Assembly: GCF_030812995.1 (NCBI RefSeq)
Contig: NZ_JAUSTT010000031.1
Span: 1-51,047, forward strand
DNA from: Bacillus chungangensis
Lineage (GTDB): Bacteria; Bacillota; Bacilli; Bacillales; Bacillaceae_C
Direction of reading: 5' to 3'
DNA: 51,047 nt
Below the pieces are notes generated by a model. The model saw only the letters and a program-made list of their open reading frames with translations. It had not been told where the DNA came from and did not search any database. Positions within the stretch are counted from its first letter, which is position 1. Every line of letters begins with the position of its first letter. Made by a program: the position numbers and the translations under genes. Shown here one piece after another: positions 9,625 through 18,732 of the stretch.

Positions 9625-10701
9625 ATGACGATTCTATTAATGATGCTAGGTGGAATGTTACTGTTAATCGTTTTCCTCGTACTTTCTGTACAATACAAGA
9701 AAAAGAAGCTGTCAAATAAGATTCGAATGACGTCAATGGACAAAGGCATTGATTGTAGAGAATTTGTACATATTGGCGGCATCTCACAATATCTTCATCA
9801 TCGAGGCGAGGATATGGATAATCCTGTGCTGTTGTTTCTACACGGCGGCCCAGGATCTCCTATGCTGCCGTTTGCTCAAGCATTTCAGATTCCATGGGAG
9901 AAACATGTGACAGTCGTGCATTGGGAGCAAAGGAACAGCGGTAAAACATTTTTGAAAAATGATCCACAACAAGTTACCCCAACAACGACCGTTGACCAAG
10001 TCATTCAGGATACTTATGAAGTTGTGGAATATTTGAAAGCTAAATATAACAAAAAGAAAATCATCATTTTGGGACATTCATGGGGTTCGGTGTTAGGCAG
10101 CCTATTTGCGAAAAAATATCCGGAACTTGTACAATGCTATATCGGTGTTGGGCAGGTTGTGAATATAATGGATAATGAGCGTGTTGGTTATGAAAAAGCA
10201 CTGGAATTGGTGAAAGAAGCAGGGAATAACAAAGATTATCAAGCTCTGCTACGCTTAAAACCATATCCTCCTCCTGAATTTAATGATGATATGCTAAAGA
10301 AACTGATGAAGGTTCGAAAGCTGCAAAGCAAATATAAGTTAGCGACCGGTCCTACATTAGAACTTATCATAAATGTTTTTTGTTCCCCATTTTATACTTT
10401 TAAAGATGTGAGCTGCTTTTTCAAAGCGGGGGCAGTTAACGATGGACAACGTCATATTTGGAAATATTTAGTTGAAACGTTTGATCTGCTATCTTTGGGC
10501 ACCACATATGAACTACCTGTCTTTTATATACAAGGTGAAAAAGATTGGCAAACACCCTATTCACTGGCAAAAGAATTTTTTCCAAAAATAACAGCACCGC
10601 AGAAGCTATTTTATTCAATACCAGATGCGGGGCATGCTACGATGCTTGATCAGAAAGAAGCATTTAATAATGCGTTATATGATATTTTAAAAAAGATATA
10701 G
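9625..10701 (+). CDS. Membrane-anchored alpha/beta hydrolase, proline iminopeptidase-like
   Basis: A 358-aa protein with one N-terminal helix (about 2-23) that would anchor it to the membrane. The fold is shown by HGGPGSPM (oxyanion region), HWEQRNSGKT, nucleophile Ser152 in GHSWGS, acid Asp307 in GEKDWQTP and His337 in DAGHATM. This matches the proline iminopeptidase/epoxide hydrolase branch (S33). GGAGGT lies four bases before ATG 9625; the TTG at 9613 is inside that ribosome binding site and is not the start. It follows a TetR gene that may control it. Confidence 0.87.
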   Translation: MTILLMMLGGMLLLIVFLVLSVQYKKKKLSNKIRMTSMDKGIDCREFVHIGGISQYLHHRGEDMDNPVLLFLHGGPGSPMLPFAQAFQIPWEKHVTVVHWEQRNSGKTFLKNDPQQVTPTTTVDQVIQDTYEVVEYLKAKYNKKKIIILGHSWGSVLGSLFAKKYPELVQCYIGVGQVVNIMDNERVGYEKALELVKEAGNNKDYQALLRLKPYPPPEFNDDMLKKLMKVRKLQSKYKLATGPTLELIINVFCSPFYTFKDVSCFFKAGAVNDGQRHIWKYLVETFDLLSLGTTYELPVFYIQGEKDWQTPYSLAKEFFPKITAPQKLFYSIPDAGHATMLDQKEAFNNALYDILKKI

Positions 10702-10714
10702 TGGGAGAATAAGC

Positions 10715-10759
10715 TGCCCACCTAAAAAGATTCATGTGAATCAGTTTTTTAGGTGGGCA
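10715..10759. terminator. Bidirectional terminator
   Basis: TGCCCACCTAAAAA pairs with TTTTTTAGGTGGGCA. It separates the alpha/beta hydrolase gene (plus) from the MFS relic (minus) and carries A/T runs suitable for both strands. Confidence 0.8.
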
Positions 10760-10771
10760 TCACATCCTTAG

Positions 10772-11193
10772 TTAGCTTGTTCTGGTGTTCGGATTAAAAA
10801 CGCTAACACACTGATGAGTGCTGTAAAGACAATAAGCAGATTGAATCCTTGTTGAATCCCAAAGGCTGCGGAAACTTGTCCAATGAGAATACCGACAACT
10901 GCTCCACCCAATCCTGATGCGACGTAAATAACACCTTGTAAAGAACCGGCCTATTTCGTGAGTTTTGCTGCAATCCCTTGTTCAGTTGGAAATAAGACAG
11001 ACATAGCAAGGCCGAACAACATCATTAAGTAACTGAATTCAGTCATGAACATACGGCCGACAATTAATGAAACGAATGCAAATAGTGAGAATAGTACAGG
11101 TGTGCGTCTTTCACCGAGTTTATAAATAATAAATCCACCTGCAAAATGGCCAATAGTCTACTTTAATGCCCCTGCGGTCTGCAAATATTCCAT
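10772..11193 (-). pseudogene. C-terminal relic of an MFS transporter
   Basis: On the minus strand one frame reads MEYLQTAGALK, a TAG, then TIGHFAGGFIIYKLGERR, more membrane helices (FSLFAFVSLIVGR, LMMLFGLAMSVLFP), a second TAG, and SLQGVIYVASGLGGAVVG to an ending at TAA 10772-10774. The 140 codons correspond to the C-terminal half of an MFS permease; the N-terminal half is missing and there are two in-frame TAG stops. Nothing here can make a functional transporter. Confidence 0.8.
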
Positions 11194-11301
11194 TTCTAAC
11201 AAAAATCGAGAAATCCTTGTCTGTATATTGTTTTAGGATAAATCATACATATGAAAAGTTGTAAAATTTCAACAGTTAGAAAAACGACGAAATACAAACT
11301 A

Positions 11302-11334
11302 TAAAAAAAGCCAACGGAATGACAATTCGTTGGC
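11302..11334 (-). terminator. Terminator of the VOC gene
   Basis: On the minus strand GCCAACG pairs with CGTTGGC and is followed by seven T residues, 58 bp past the stop codon of the VOC gene. Confidence 0.8.
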
Positions 11335-11391
11335 AACATCGTTTGTTTTATTCAATATTCATGACAGCTACCTAATGGAGCTAGCTTAACA

Positions 11392-11802
11392 CTAGTTTTT
11401 TGTAAGGTTTAGTTGCCATGTGACTCCGTATTTATCTGCAACCCAACCAAACTTTTCACTAAATGGGTAAGCGGCTAACGGCATTAAAACAGAACCATCT
11501 TGAGAGAGTTGTTCAAAAACACGGTCAATTTCTTCAACAGTGTCGCACGTTACATATAAAGAGATTGATGGTGTAAATGTAAATTCATGCTTAATGCTGC
11601 TGTCAATGCACATAAAGATTTGACCATGCAGTGAAAATATAGCATGCATGACACTTCCTTCAGCGCCAGCTTCATTCGCTCCATAACGTTGAATATTGAT
11701 AATTTCAGATTCGTCAAATAAAGAAATATAAAAATTCATTGCTTCTTCGGCCTGTCCTTCGAACATGAAAAACGTCGTAATTTTTTGATTAAACACTTTC
11801 AT
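11392..11802 (-). CDS. VOC family protein, PhnB/glyoxalase-like
   Basis: A 136-aa protein of the vicinal oxygen chelate fold, PhnB-like (3-demethylubiquinone methyltransferase-like) branch. Signs are FEGQAEEAMNFYISLF at the start, the HAIFSLHGQIFMCIDS strand pair, and the C-terminal GWVADKYGVTWQLN, typical of this subgroup. The function of these stand-alone proteins is generally unknown. AAGGAG is nine bases before ATG 11802; a TTG at 11811 is in frame but lies next to that site. Confidence 0.85.
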   Translation of the reverse strand: MKVFNQKITTFFMFEGQAEEAMNFYISLFDESEIINIQRYGANEAGAEGSVMHAIFSLHGQIFMCIDSSIKHEFTFTPSISLYVTCDTVEEIDRVFEQLSQDGSVLMPLAAYPFSEKFGWVADKYGVTWQLNLTKN

Positions 11803-11811
11803 GGAAATCAA

Positions 11812-12240
11812 CTCCTTTTAAATACTCTGTGAATGGCAACATCACAACACAAGATATGTGGAGACAGATTTATTGCACTCATCATGATGATCGTTTTTAT
11901 AGGTAGCTCTACTATTGTTCTATTAATGAGTGTTAAATATACTTTTACTTTCGATATGAAGAGGCCTTATTATTATTGCCGTAATCTATCATGAGAGATT
12001 GCTTTTATCCCACATCTAACTGGCAAAAGGGAAGGTATGAAATGAGATAAGATCCAATATATTTAGAACTCTTTGTAATGATTACCTCGATATTTATTTC
12101 GAACTAATTAATAGTAATGATTGGAAAAATGAATTGATATGGAGACTTCTTCCTTGGAACGAAACACTGTACAAATGAATTTCGTGCACGTTCAAGCGAT
12201 TGTAAGACAAAGGTAAGCAACAAAGTGGTTGCACTTCCAT
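11812..12240. other. Intergenic region with a repeat fragment
   Basis: No gene is supported. A 51-codon frame from 11832 contains one hydrophobic stretch (FIALIMMIVFIGSSTIVLL) but lacks a ribosome binding site. The only recognisable element is repeat fragment A at 12004-12025. Confidence 0.4.
12004..12025 (+). repeat. Structured repeat family, fragment A
   Basis: A 22-bp match to the conserved first block of the dispersed repeat (TTTATCCCACATCTAACTGG and two more bases). The rest of the element is absent, so this is a truncated copy. Confidence 0.6.
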
Positions 12241-12262
12241 ATTGAGTGTGTTAAATTTAAAT

Positions 12263-12280
12263 AGACCGAACGGTCGGTCT
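12263..12280. promoter_or_regulatory. TetR-type operator palindrome
   Basis: AGACCGAACGGTCGGTCT has 7-bp inverted arms (AGACCGA/TCGGTCT) and lies just before the TetR gene at 12288. The AGACCG...CGGTCT pattern is a common operator of QacR/LmrA-like TetR proteins, so autoregulation is likely. Confidence 0.65.
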
Positions 12281-12287
12281 GTTTAAA

Positions 12288-12908
12288 GTGAAGGAGGAAG
12301 CTATCATTAAGAAAACAAATCAACGAGACGCATCGGAAAACAAAAAGCGTATTGCGGCAGTTGCTAAAGAACTGTTTTCGCAAAAAGGTTATCTAGCTAC
12401 TTCAATTGAAGACATTGTCTCTGCATCTCAAAGCAGCAAGGGAAATTTATATCATCATTTTAAAAGCAAAGAGGGATTGTTCCTTTATTTAATCAATGAA
12501 CAAGTGAACGAATGGATTGAGCAATGGACTGAAAAAGAACAGACATACAAGCATTTTTCAGAGAAGTTATATGGTTTGGCAGATCATAGTTTAGAGGATT
12601 TGAAAAATCCACTTATTAAAGCGGCCGAGGAGTTTGGCGGCAGTCAAACAGCTGATCCTATCGTATTGAAAAAAGTGGTAGAGGCGTTGAATAAGCAGCG
12701 TGATATTTTTCAAAGGATTTTGAGGGAAGGCATTGCTCATGGGGAAATTGAAAAACATGACGAGGAGCAATTAACCTTTATTTTATTTGCACTTATTGCA
12801 GGGCTTGGCTCCTTATACAATAGTATGGAATTTGATGAACTTAAAGCTTTGCATCATAAAGCGGTCTCTGTATTTTTGCATGGTGTAGTAAAAAAGAAAG
12901 ACATATGA
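12288..12908 (+). CDS. TetR/AcrR-family transcriptional regulator
   Basis: A regulator of about 200 aa. The helix-turn-helix is clear (KRIAAVAKELFSQKGYLATS, then SASQSSKGNLYHHFKSKEGL), followed by a TetR_C-like ligand domain. The start is uncertain. GTG at 12288 has no upstream ribosome binding site, because AAGGAGGAA lies inside its first codons. That site is spaced correctly (8 nt) for an in-frame ATT at 12306, which would be a rare start codon. The stop overlaps an ATG in ATGA, and the gene is followed by a serine hydrolase gene. A palindromic operator lies just upstream. Confidence 0.85.
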   Translation: MKEEAIIKKTNQRDASENKKRIAAVAKELFSQKGYLATSIEDIVSASQSSKGNLYHHFKSKEGLFLYLINEQVNEWIEQWTEKEQTYKHFSEKLYGLADHSLEDLKNPLIKAAEEFGGSQTADPIVLKKVVEALNKQRDIFQRILREGIAHGEIEKHDEEQLTFILFALIAGLGSLYNSMEFDELKALHHKAVSVFLHGVVKKKDI

Positions 12909-12946
12909 ATTTAGTTCTTAAATATATCATACGAGGAGTGAAGAAT

Positions 12947-14389
12947 ATGAAAGAGTCAGTAGCTTTAAAACGTTTGACAGGGATTGAGGCTCAAATCGAA
13001 AAAAAGATGGATGAGTGGAGTGTTCCTGGGGCAGCTGTAGCCGTTATACATAAGGAAGAGGTCTTGTACTGCTCCGGATTTGGATACAGAGATGTTCATA
13101 AGCAATTGCCAGTAGATTCGGAAACATTATTTGGGATTGGTTCGTCCACCAAACCTTTTACTACCATGATTCTTGCCATGCTTGTACAAGAAGGGAAAAT
13201 ACAATGGGATACACCAATAAAGGAATATTTGCCGAACTTTCGCATGTATGATGCTGCAGCTACGGAAATGCTGACCTTTCGAGATATCGCTTGCCATCGT
13301 TCCGGAATGCCAGACCATAACTTCATGTGCCACAAGCCAATGTTATCGGCTCAGCAGTGGGTTGACGCCCTTCCATATTTAGAGCCCAATTTGTCATTCC
13401 GCCATGCTTTTCAATATTCCAGCCTGATGTATGCGGAAGCAGGCTACTTGATTGAGTGCCTCACAGGAATTGCCTATGAAGAATGGGTAAGAGAACGCAT
13501 TTTTACACCATTAAATATGAGGAATAGCAACTTTTCTATCGAACAGACTACTGCGGGTTCAAATTTTTCTAAGCCTTATGTGATGACAGAGAATGGCATT
13601 GTTGAACTTCCATTTACAGCCGATCAACCGGGAGCAGCCGGGGCAATAAATAGCAGTGTTGACCAACTAGCGGCATGGGTTTCTTTTCAGCTTAATAGAG
13701 GAGTCGTGAAAGGACAAAGACATATTGACGAAGATGTCATGCAGGAACTATATATACCGCAAGTTATAGTGAAGCAAGGAGGGGCACTGCCGGAATTTCC
13801 TGAAATGCCTCATACAGCATATGGACTTGGATGGTTTATAGATTGTTATCGTGGTCATAACCTTGTTCATCATTCCGGAAGAATAGATGGATTTACCGCT
13901 CATGTTTCTTTTATGCCAGCGGAAGATGTGGGCATTGTTGTATTAGCAAATCAAAATATGTCGTTCTTGCCAGATAGCCTCGCTTATACGCTTTATGATC
14001 AATTGCTTGCAATGGAGGCGGTTGATTGGACAAGCAAGTTTCAGCAGCATGAAAAGAAAATCTATGAAATGATTGCTGCAATGAATCCTGCAGCTGATCG
14101 TGTAGACGTTCCAAACGCACAAAAGGATTTACTGCCGTTTGATAGCTATACCGGTCTTTACAATCATCCTGCCTATGGAGACATCACTATTAAACAGCTT
14201 GATGGCAAGCTAGTCTTTGATTTTCGAACGTTGATATCGGACCTCACTGGATTAAATTCCCTTCAGTTTCTTGCTGAAGAGGTAGGACTTCCGTTCACAT
14301 TTACTGTAGATGAGCAGGGGAAAATTGTGGGAGTGCAGCTGCCATTAGAACCGAGTGTTCAGCCAATTGTATTTAGCAAGCAATTATAA
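12947..14389 (+). CDS. Serine hydrolase of the beta-lactamase/PBP4* family
   Basis: A 480-aa protein with a class C beta-lactamase-like domain. The nucleophile motif SSTK (Ser66-Lys69) lies in GIGSSTKPF, the second motif is YSS (Tyr157) where YSN or YAN is usual, and the third is HSGRIDGF. A C-terminal extension (about 370-480) with FDSYTGLYNHPAYGDI and KLVFDF resembles DUF3471. No signal peptide, so probably cytoplasmic. Such proteins act as esterases or peptidases rather than lactamases. ATG 12947 has CGAGGAG upstream; the ATG at 12905 overlaps the TetR stop but lacks a site. Co-transcribed with the TetR gene, its likely regulator. Confidence 0.88.
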   Translation: MKESVALKRLTGIEAQIEKKMDEWSVPGAAVAVIHKEEVLYCSGFGYRDVHKQLPVDSETLFGIGSSTKPFTTMILAMLVQEGKIQWDTPIKEYLPNFRMYDAAATEMLTFRDIACHRSGMPDHNFMCHKPMLSAQQWVDALPYLEPNLSFRHAFQYSSLMYAEAGYLIECLTGIAYEEWVRERIFTPLNMRNSNFSIEQTTAGSNFSKPYVMTENGIVELPFTADQPGAAGAINSSVDQLAAWVSFQLNRGVVKGQRHIDEDVMQELYIPQVIVKQGGALPEFPEMPHTAYGLGWFIDCYRGHNLVHHSGRIDGFTAHVSFMPAEDVGIVVLANQNMSFLPDSLAYTLYDQLLAMEAVDWTSKFQQHEKKIYEMIAAMNPAADRVDVPNAQKDLLPFDSYTGLYNHPAYGDITIKQLDGKLVFDFRTLISDLTGLNSLQFLAEEVGLPFTFTVDEQGKIVGVQLPLEPSVQPIVFSKQL

Positions 14390-14474
14390 TCATTGGAATA
14401 AAAAGAGAAGAAACCAGATAATAGCTGATTTCCGAAGGGAACCTTTCTTTTCAGATTAATCATTTTTATTATTT

Positions 14475-14695
14475 TTTATCCCACATCTAACTGGCAGTAA
14501 GACCTCCACCTCAAGAGTAAGAGGAACCAGAAGCGCTAGGTGGAGGATAACTGAAAGTCAAATGTCCGATTGGTTGGGGCCGACAGGATGTCGGTTACAA
14601 AGGCGTTGCAACAGGACGTTGCGATCTTAGCCTTTGTTCTACTACTTATCAGTGGGGGATGGGAGAAAACCCCCACTCATGGAAGTTTCACTTTA
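14475..14695 (+). repeat. Structured repeat family, copy B (short form)
   Basis: A 221-bp element from TTTATCCCACATCTAACTGG to TTTCACTTTA. Predicted stems in order: CCTCCACCT/AGGTGGAGG (14503-14511 with 14538-14546), GTCCGA/TGGGGC region, CCGAC-AGGAT-GTCGG (14580-14594), GCAAC-AGGAC-GTTGC (14608-14622), and AGTGGGGG/CCCCCACT near the end. No terminal inverted repeats and no coding frame. It lies between two convergent genes. Copies C and D carry extra modules in the AGGAT and AGGAC loops. Confidence 0.8.
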
Positions 14696-14855
14696 TGATG
14701 GTTAATATCGCATTTCTATATGCGCATCTATATTCGATGTAATGAATGAAGGAACAACATTTTTTTCGCAAATGATCGTGGAAAAGCACAGAATCAAATG
14801 TATTTAAACATCCTAGCTACGTCAAATTGAACACTTCAGACTAATCACAAATGAT

Positions 14856-14892
14856 AAAGGCTGCCAACCTATGATAAGGTTAGCAGCCTTTT
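14856..14892 (-). terminator. Terminator of the large alpha/beta hydrolase gene
   Basis: AAAGGCTGCCAACCT pairs with AGGTTAGCAGCCTTT over a short loop. A T-run follows on either strand. It lies 23 bp past the hydrolase stop codon. Confidence 0.8.
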
Positions 14893-14914
14893 TAGTTGGA
14901 TGTATGAGCGACAG

Positions 14915-17149
14915 TTATTTTCTAATTCCGATGTCAGTGATCAGTACAGTACCTTTCTTCGTTTTATCGAATACAAAACTGACCTTGCTTACTAATAGTG
15001 GATTAAATTGCTCATTTGCTTGTTTAAAATCGTTAAACTGAAAACGATAATTTTGAAATATTGGTTCCTTTATTTTCCCAAGAGTTGAAAAAGGCTTTTT
15101 CAGCAATCTCCCTTCGATCATCGGCACTAATTCGGAAATGTGGCTCAACGGAAGACTTGCTTGGTTCCCGTCTTTGTCTTCTACTTGTATTGTTAAATCA
15201 ATCAAACCTTCTGAATATGAAATGTTTCGTTTTTCATCGCCATCTGCCATCGAAAAGACGAATGAACTATCATTCTGTATTTCTAAACCTTCATTAGGAA
15301 GGATGACCGTATAGGAAGCAGCACTTGCATGTTTACTTTGATCCCATCCTAAACGTACAGCACTGAATAAATCTTCCCCAAATTTCTTTTTTACCCTTTC
15401 TTCTTTCCACTCTTGTAAATTTTCTCCTATCAGCTTGCCTCCAGGCATTGTCGTGCTTTGTAGATCGATATCTTCATCGAAGGAAGCAATGATAGTAGAG
15501 TGTGAATCAAAATAGTTGCTAATATACATCGTATCTGGAAGCCATTCTTTTGCGAAGCCGATATCTCCGAACACTTCTCTGTACTCTTTTTTATCTTTCA
15601 ATGTCGCATCTAAAAAAGAAGAAATAAATACTTTTGCGATCATTTCTTGTTCTTCTCGCGACATTAATTGCTTCAAATTAAATAGTTTGTTTCCCAAACC
15701 TACGCCATCGCCGCGACCCCAAGTACGATTGAACTGTCCATGATTGGCTCCATAAATATAAACGGAAGCTTTCATTAAATCTTCATCAGGGGTAAAGCTT
15801 AAGCGCTGGTATTGGCTCGAGCCGCGGAAGCTATTAACGTCCATATCTTGTGCTCCGTGCAAAGTTAAATAATTAACATGTTGTATAGGCATCGGTTTGC
15901 CAGAAGGGTCGTATTGTCGATCTGTACCAGCAATTGCGATGATAGAACGAATTTGAAAATTGTAGTCGAATTTGATATTGCCATTATCGGGATGTGCATT
16001 CAGTTGGTTATAAGCTGCGGCAATTGCAATTGCTTCCGCTCCTCTGGAATGGCCAATTAGGGCGATTTGATCCATATCTACCTTTTGATAGAATGGCGTG
16101 TTCTTGTTGTTATTCCACTCTTTCCAAGTTTTGAGATGTTCTAGCATTAACAACCCTCTTGCAGGATTCTCTTTCTCCAATGCACTTACTATAAACATAT
16201 CATCATATGGAGAAATGTTCAGAAAGTTCTCATCAATAGAAACAAAGATATAGCCGCGACTTGCTAGAAGCTTGCCAAGATAATCATAGCCTGGATCCGA
16301 ATAATCAGTCATGAGATGATTTCCATGAGCAGCAACTACTAAAGGAAATGGGCCTTCACCTTCGGGGTACCAGATCAGTCCATTTAAAGGCATTTCATTC
16401 GGTCCTAAACCTATCGTTTTTGTTCGCAAAGATGACCATTTCTCTACATAAGCTGATCCATCTACTGTACTTGTCGTGAGAGAATCGCTCTGATTAAACT
16501 CCGGCCGGTAGCTGTCTTCACTTCCATATGTTAATGTTTTCACTTTATAGTGCCCCTGTTCAGCCGGGTTTTGAAGTTGACTGTCTGTATAGCGCTCTGA
16601 ATTTTTAAGTTCTTTCAGCGTTGCGCCTTGAATTGGTGCATCACCGTCTCGAATCATCCAGTAGCTCCCTATTCCGATAGCTGCCGTTGTCGTTGCGGAT
16701 AAGACAATCATTGTAATCTTTTTCGACTTATTCGCATTTTTATAGCTCCCAGTTGTCATTTGATAGATGACGGCGCCCCAAATAGAAAAAACCGTGATGA
16801 TCGCGAGGATAATAAAGATCGTAACGGTCATTGGTACCATAAAACAGATAAAAAGCAATATAAACGAACTGAAAACAAGCCATAGAAACCGGCTTGGGAC
16901 TTTCTTTATTAAATGAAAAATGATTGTAATTACTCCGCCGATAAGTGCAGCGGCAGCGATTGCTACAATGGTACCCACTGAAAAATCGATAAATCCTCGA
17001 GCCCCCAACATATAATTGGCCTGCAAGATAACGAGGATAAAGGCTACTGCAGTAAGTACAATGGTTGCTCCCTTCCATCCAGCTGATAAAGGGTTTATTT
17101 TTATACGAATCTTTTTTAATTTACTGGCTTTATTGGTAATCCTCTCCAT
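14915..17149 (-). CDS. Large membrane alpha/beta hydrolase
   Basis: A 744-aa protein. Five predicted membrane helices lie in the first 165 residues (about 28-49, 57-80, 88-107, 108-128, 145-165), followed by an extracytoplasmic or cytoplasmic alpha/beta hydrolase domain. The nucleophile is Ser368 in GHSRG; LVVAAHGNHLMTD provides the oxyanion region and YGANHGQFNR the likely catalytic histidine. The C-terminal 200 residues form a beta-rich region without a family I recognise. The frame opens at GTG 17188, but AAGGAGG lies 11 bases before ATG 17149, which I prefer. Substrate unknown. Confidence 0.8.
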   Translation of the reverse strand: MERITNKASKLKKIRIKINPLSAGWKGATIVLTAVAFILVILQANYMLGARGFIDFSVGTIVAIAAAALIGGVITIIFHLIKKVPSRFLWLVFSSFILLFICFMVPMTVTIFIILAIITVFSIWGAVIYQMTTGSYKNANKSKKITMIVLSATTTAAIGIGSYWMIRDGDAPIQGATLKELKNSERYTDSQLQNPAEQGHYKVKTLTYGSEDSYRPEFNQSDSLTTSTVDGSAYVEKWSSLRTKTIGLGPNEMPLNGLIWYPEGEGPFPLVVAAHGNHLMTDYSDPGYDYLGKLLASRGYIFVSIDENFLNISPYDDMFIVSALEKENPARGLLMLEHLKTWKEWNNNKNTPFYQKVDMDQIALIGHSRGAEAIAIAAAYNQLNAHPDNGNIKFDYNFQIRSIIAIAGTDRQYDPSGKPMPIQHVNYLTLHGAQDMDVNSFRGSSQYQRLSFTPDEDLMKASVYIYGANHGQFNRTWGRGDGVGLGNKLFNLKQLMSREEQEMIAKVFISSFLDATLKDKKEYREVFGDIGFAKEWLPDTMYISNYFDSHSTIIASFDEDIDLQSTTMPGGKLIGENLQEWKEERVKKKFGEDLFSAVRLGWDQSKHASAASYTVILPNEGLEIQNDSSFVFSMADGDEKRNISYSEGLIDLTIQVEDKDGNQASLPLSHISELVPMIEGRLLKKPFSTLGKIKEPIFQNYRFQFNDFKQANEQFNPLLVSKVSFVFDKTKKGTVLITDIGIRK

Positions 17150-17324
17150 GTAACAAATATCCTCCTTATGACATGTAAAGTTATCCACTCTAGTTCATGT
17201 TATAAGTCTATTCTTTCTCTGTGCTGTCATCTTCCTTTCAGTAGTCTTACAATTACAAGGTTTCAAACATGTTGCGGTAAGTTTTCCCCAATTGAATGAT
17301 TCGTTCATTGTATTCTCTCACGGT

Positions 17325-17727
17325 ATGCGCAATTGGCGAATGTGGTTGTATCGCCATCACCATGGGTATATACAGATGACGTGAATCAATTTGAGTATCA
17401 TCCATAAAAAGCAAAAGAATTGCTTGATAAAGCTGGTTGGAAAGTAGGGATGACGGTATCCATGAGAAGGATGGCAAAAAGCTTGTTGTCCATTATATTA
17501 GCACAAAAGGAGCGCTGACTGATATTTTAATTCCGATTGCGATTCCAAACCCGACAATCAAAAGAGAGCGCATCCTGCTAAAAGGAGATATTCCAAACCC
17601 AGCTAACCCGCCATCTGGATGTAAATTTCATAAACGCTTCCCCCTTACAGTGGAAAAATGCTCCAGAGTCGTACCTACATTTAGAAATGTTAGGAATAAC
17701 CACTTTGTGGCGTGCCATTTCGTGTAA
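17325..17727 (+). pseudogene. Relic of an oligopeptide ABC transporter operon
   Basis: Two different genes are fused by deletion. The first part reads WVYTDDVNQFEYHP, a TAA, KAKELLDKAGWKVG, a frameshift, then DDGIHEKDGKKLVVHY; this is the C-terminal half of an OppA/NikA-type binding protein. From about 17520 it becomes IAIPNPTIKRERILLKGDIP and NPPSGCKFHKRFPL, ending NHFVACHFV at TAA 17725-17727. That is the C-terminal end of an OppD/OppF-type ATPase, including its cysteine-rich tail. Permease genes and most of both proteins are gone. Non-functional. Confidence 0.8.
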
Positions 17728-17825
17728 AATATGTATATGAGGGATGGTTGCCCCTCATTTTGTACCACTCGTTAAACCAATTCGAGTTGGGGGTGGGAAT
17801 CCGATTAATGGGAGATTGATAGATA

Positions 17826-18521
17826 ATGAAAGCTGTTCTTTTTGATTTAGACGGAACTTTGTTAGATCGGGAAACATCAATCCGCTCATTTATCGATGAT
17901 CAGTATAAGCGCTTATCGAGTTTTTTTCCACATGTATCAAAACAAGCCTTTATGATTCGTTTCATTACATTTGAGTGCCATGGGTACGTGTGGAAAGATC
18001 AAGTGTATCAACAGCTTGTCAAGGAGTTTTCAATTAGTGGAGTTGCATGGGAACAGCTCTTTAACGATTATCAAACTAGTTTTCATCAACATTGCACTGC
18101 CTTTCCTCACTTAACCGAGATGTTAGAGGAACTAAAAAAAGCAGGCTATTTCCTTGGTATCGTTACGAATGGCAAAGGCGATTTTCAAATGGCGACAATT
18201 AGAGCACTCAATATCGAAACGTTTTTTCATATCATTGTCATTTCCGAATGGGCTGGAGTAAAAAAACCAGATCCTACTATTTTTACGAAAGCATTATGCG
18301 AACTAGGGGTACCGGCTCAGGAAAGTATTTTTATTGGTGATCATGTCGAAAATGATATAAAAGCAGCACATCATGTTGGGATGAAAACGATTTGGAAAAG
18401 AAACGACCAATGGAATGACGTAGCTGCGGATGCAGTAATAGATGATTTAATAGAAATAAAGATGACGTTGCAAAGGTTTCAGAAAAAAATAAACCTTGAA
18501 AGGGACGAACGCTCTATCTGA
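17826..18521 (+). CDS. HAD-superfamily hydrolase, subfamily IA
   Basis: A 231-aa cytoplasmic phosphatase. Motif I is FDLDGT (Asp7 nucleophile, Asp9), motif II is VTNGK, motif III is the Lys in GVKKPDP, and motif IV is IGDHVENDI. A helical cap lies between motifs I and II, as in phosphoglycolate phosphatase or pyrimidine 5'-nucleotidase (YjjG-like) proteins. ATG 17826 follows GGGAGATTGATAGATA. The substrate is not predictable from sequence. No operon partner is evident. Confidence 0.88.
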   Translation: MKAVLFDLDGTLLDRETSIRSFIDDQYKRLSSFFPHVSKQAFMIRFITFECHGYVWKDQVYQQLVKEFSISGVAWEQLFNDYQTSFHQHCTAFPHLTEMLEELKKAGYFLGIVTNGKGDFQMATIRALNIETFFHIIVISEWAGVKKPDPTIFTKALCELGVPAQESIFIGDHVENDIKAAHHVGMKTIWKRNDQWNDVAADAVIDDLIEIKMTLQRFQKKINLERDERSI

Positions 18522-18732
18522 AATGATTCACTATTATTCAAGGAAAGTTTGAATGAATAGCAATAAAAAGTTTGGGTGAAAAAATTCCCCCTAAGCCGAA
18601 GTAGAAGGAACTTGTGTGAAGCTGATTTAGAAGTGTGATGTAAGTAGGTAGAGGAGCGAAAAACGCTTATATCAGCTCGCTTTTCAAAATTAAAAAAATC
18701 CTAACAGACTGCCGTTTGGAGGAACTTTTAGT

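Noticed and set aside
11832-11992. 51-codon frame with one hydrophobic helix
   Set aside because: No ribosome binding site and no recognisable family; not enough to call a gene.
17253-17477. 74-codon minus-strand frame ending YRNMFETL
   Set aside because: Its N-terminal half is antisense to the OppA relic. The last 25 codons look protein-like but cannot be linked to a family.
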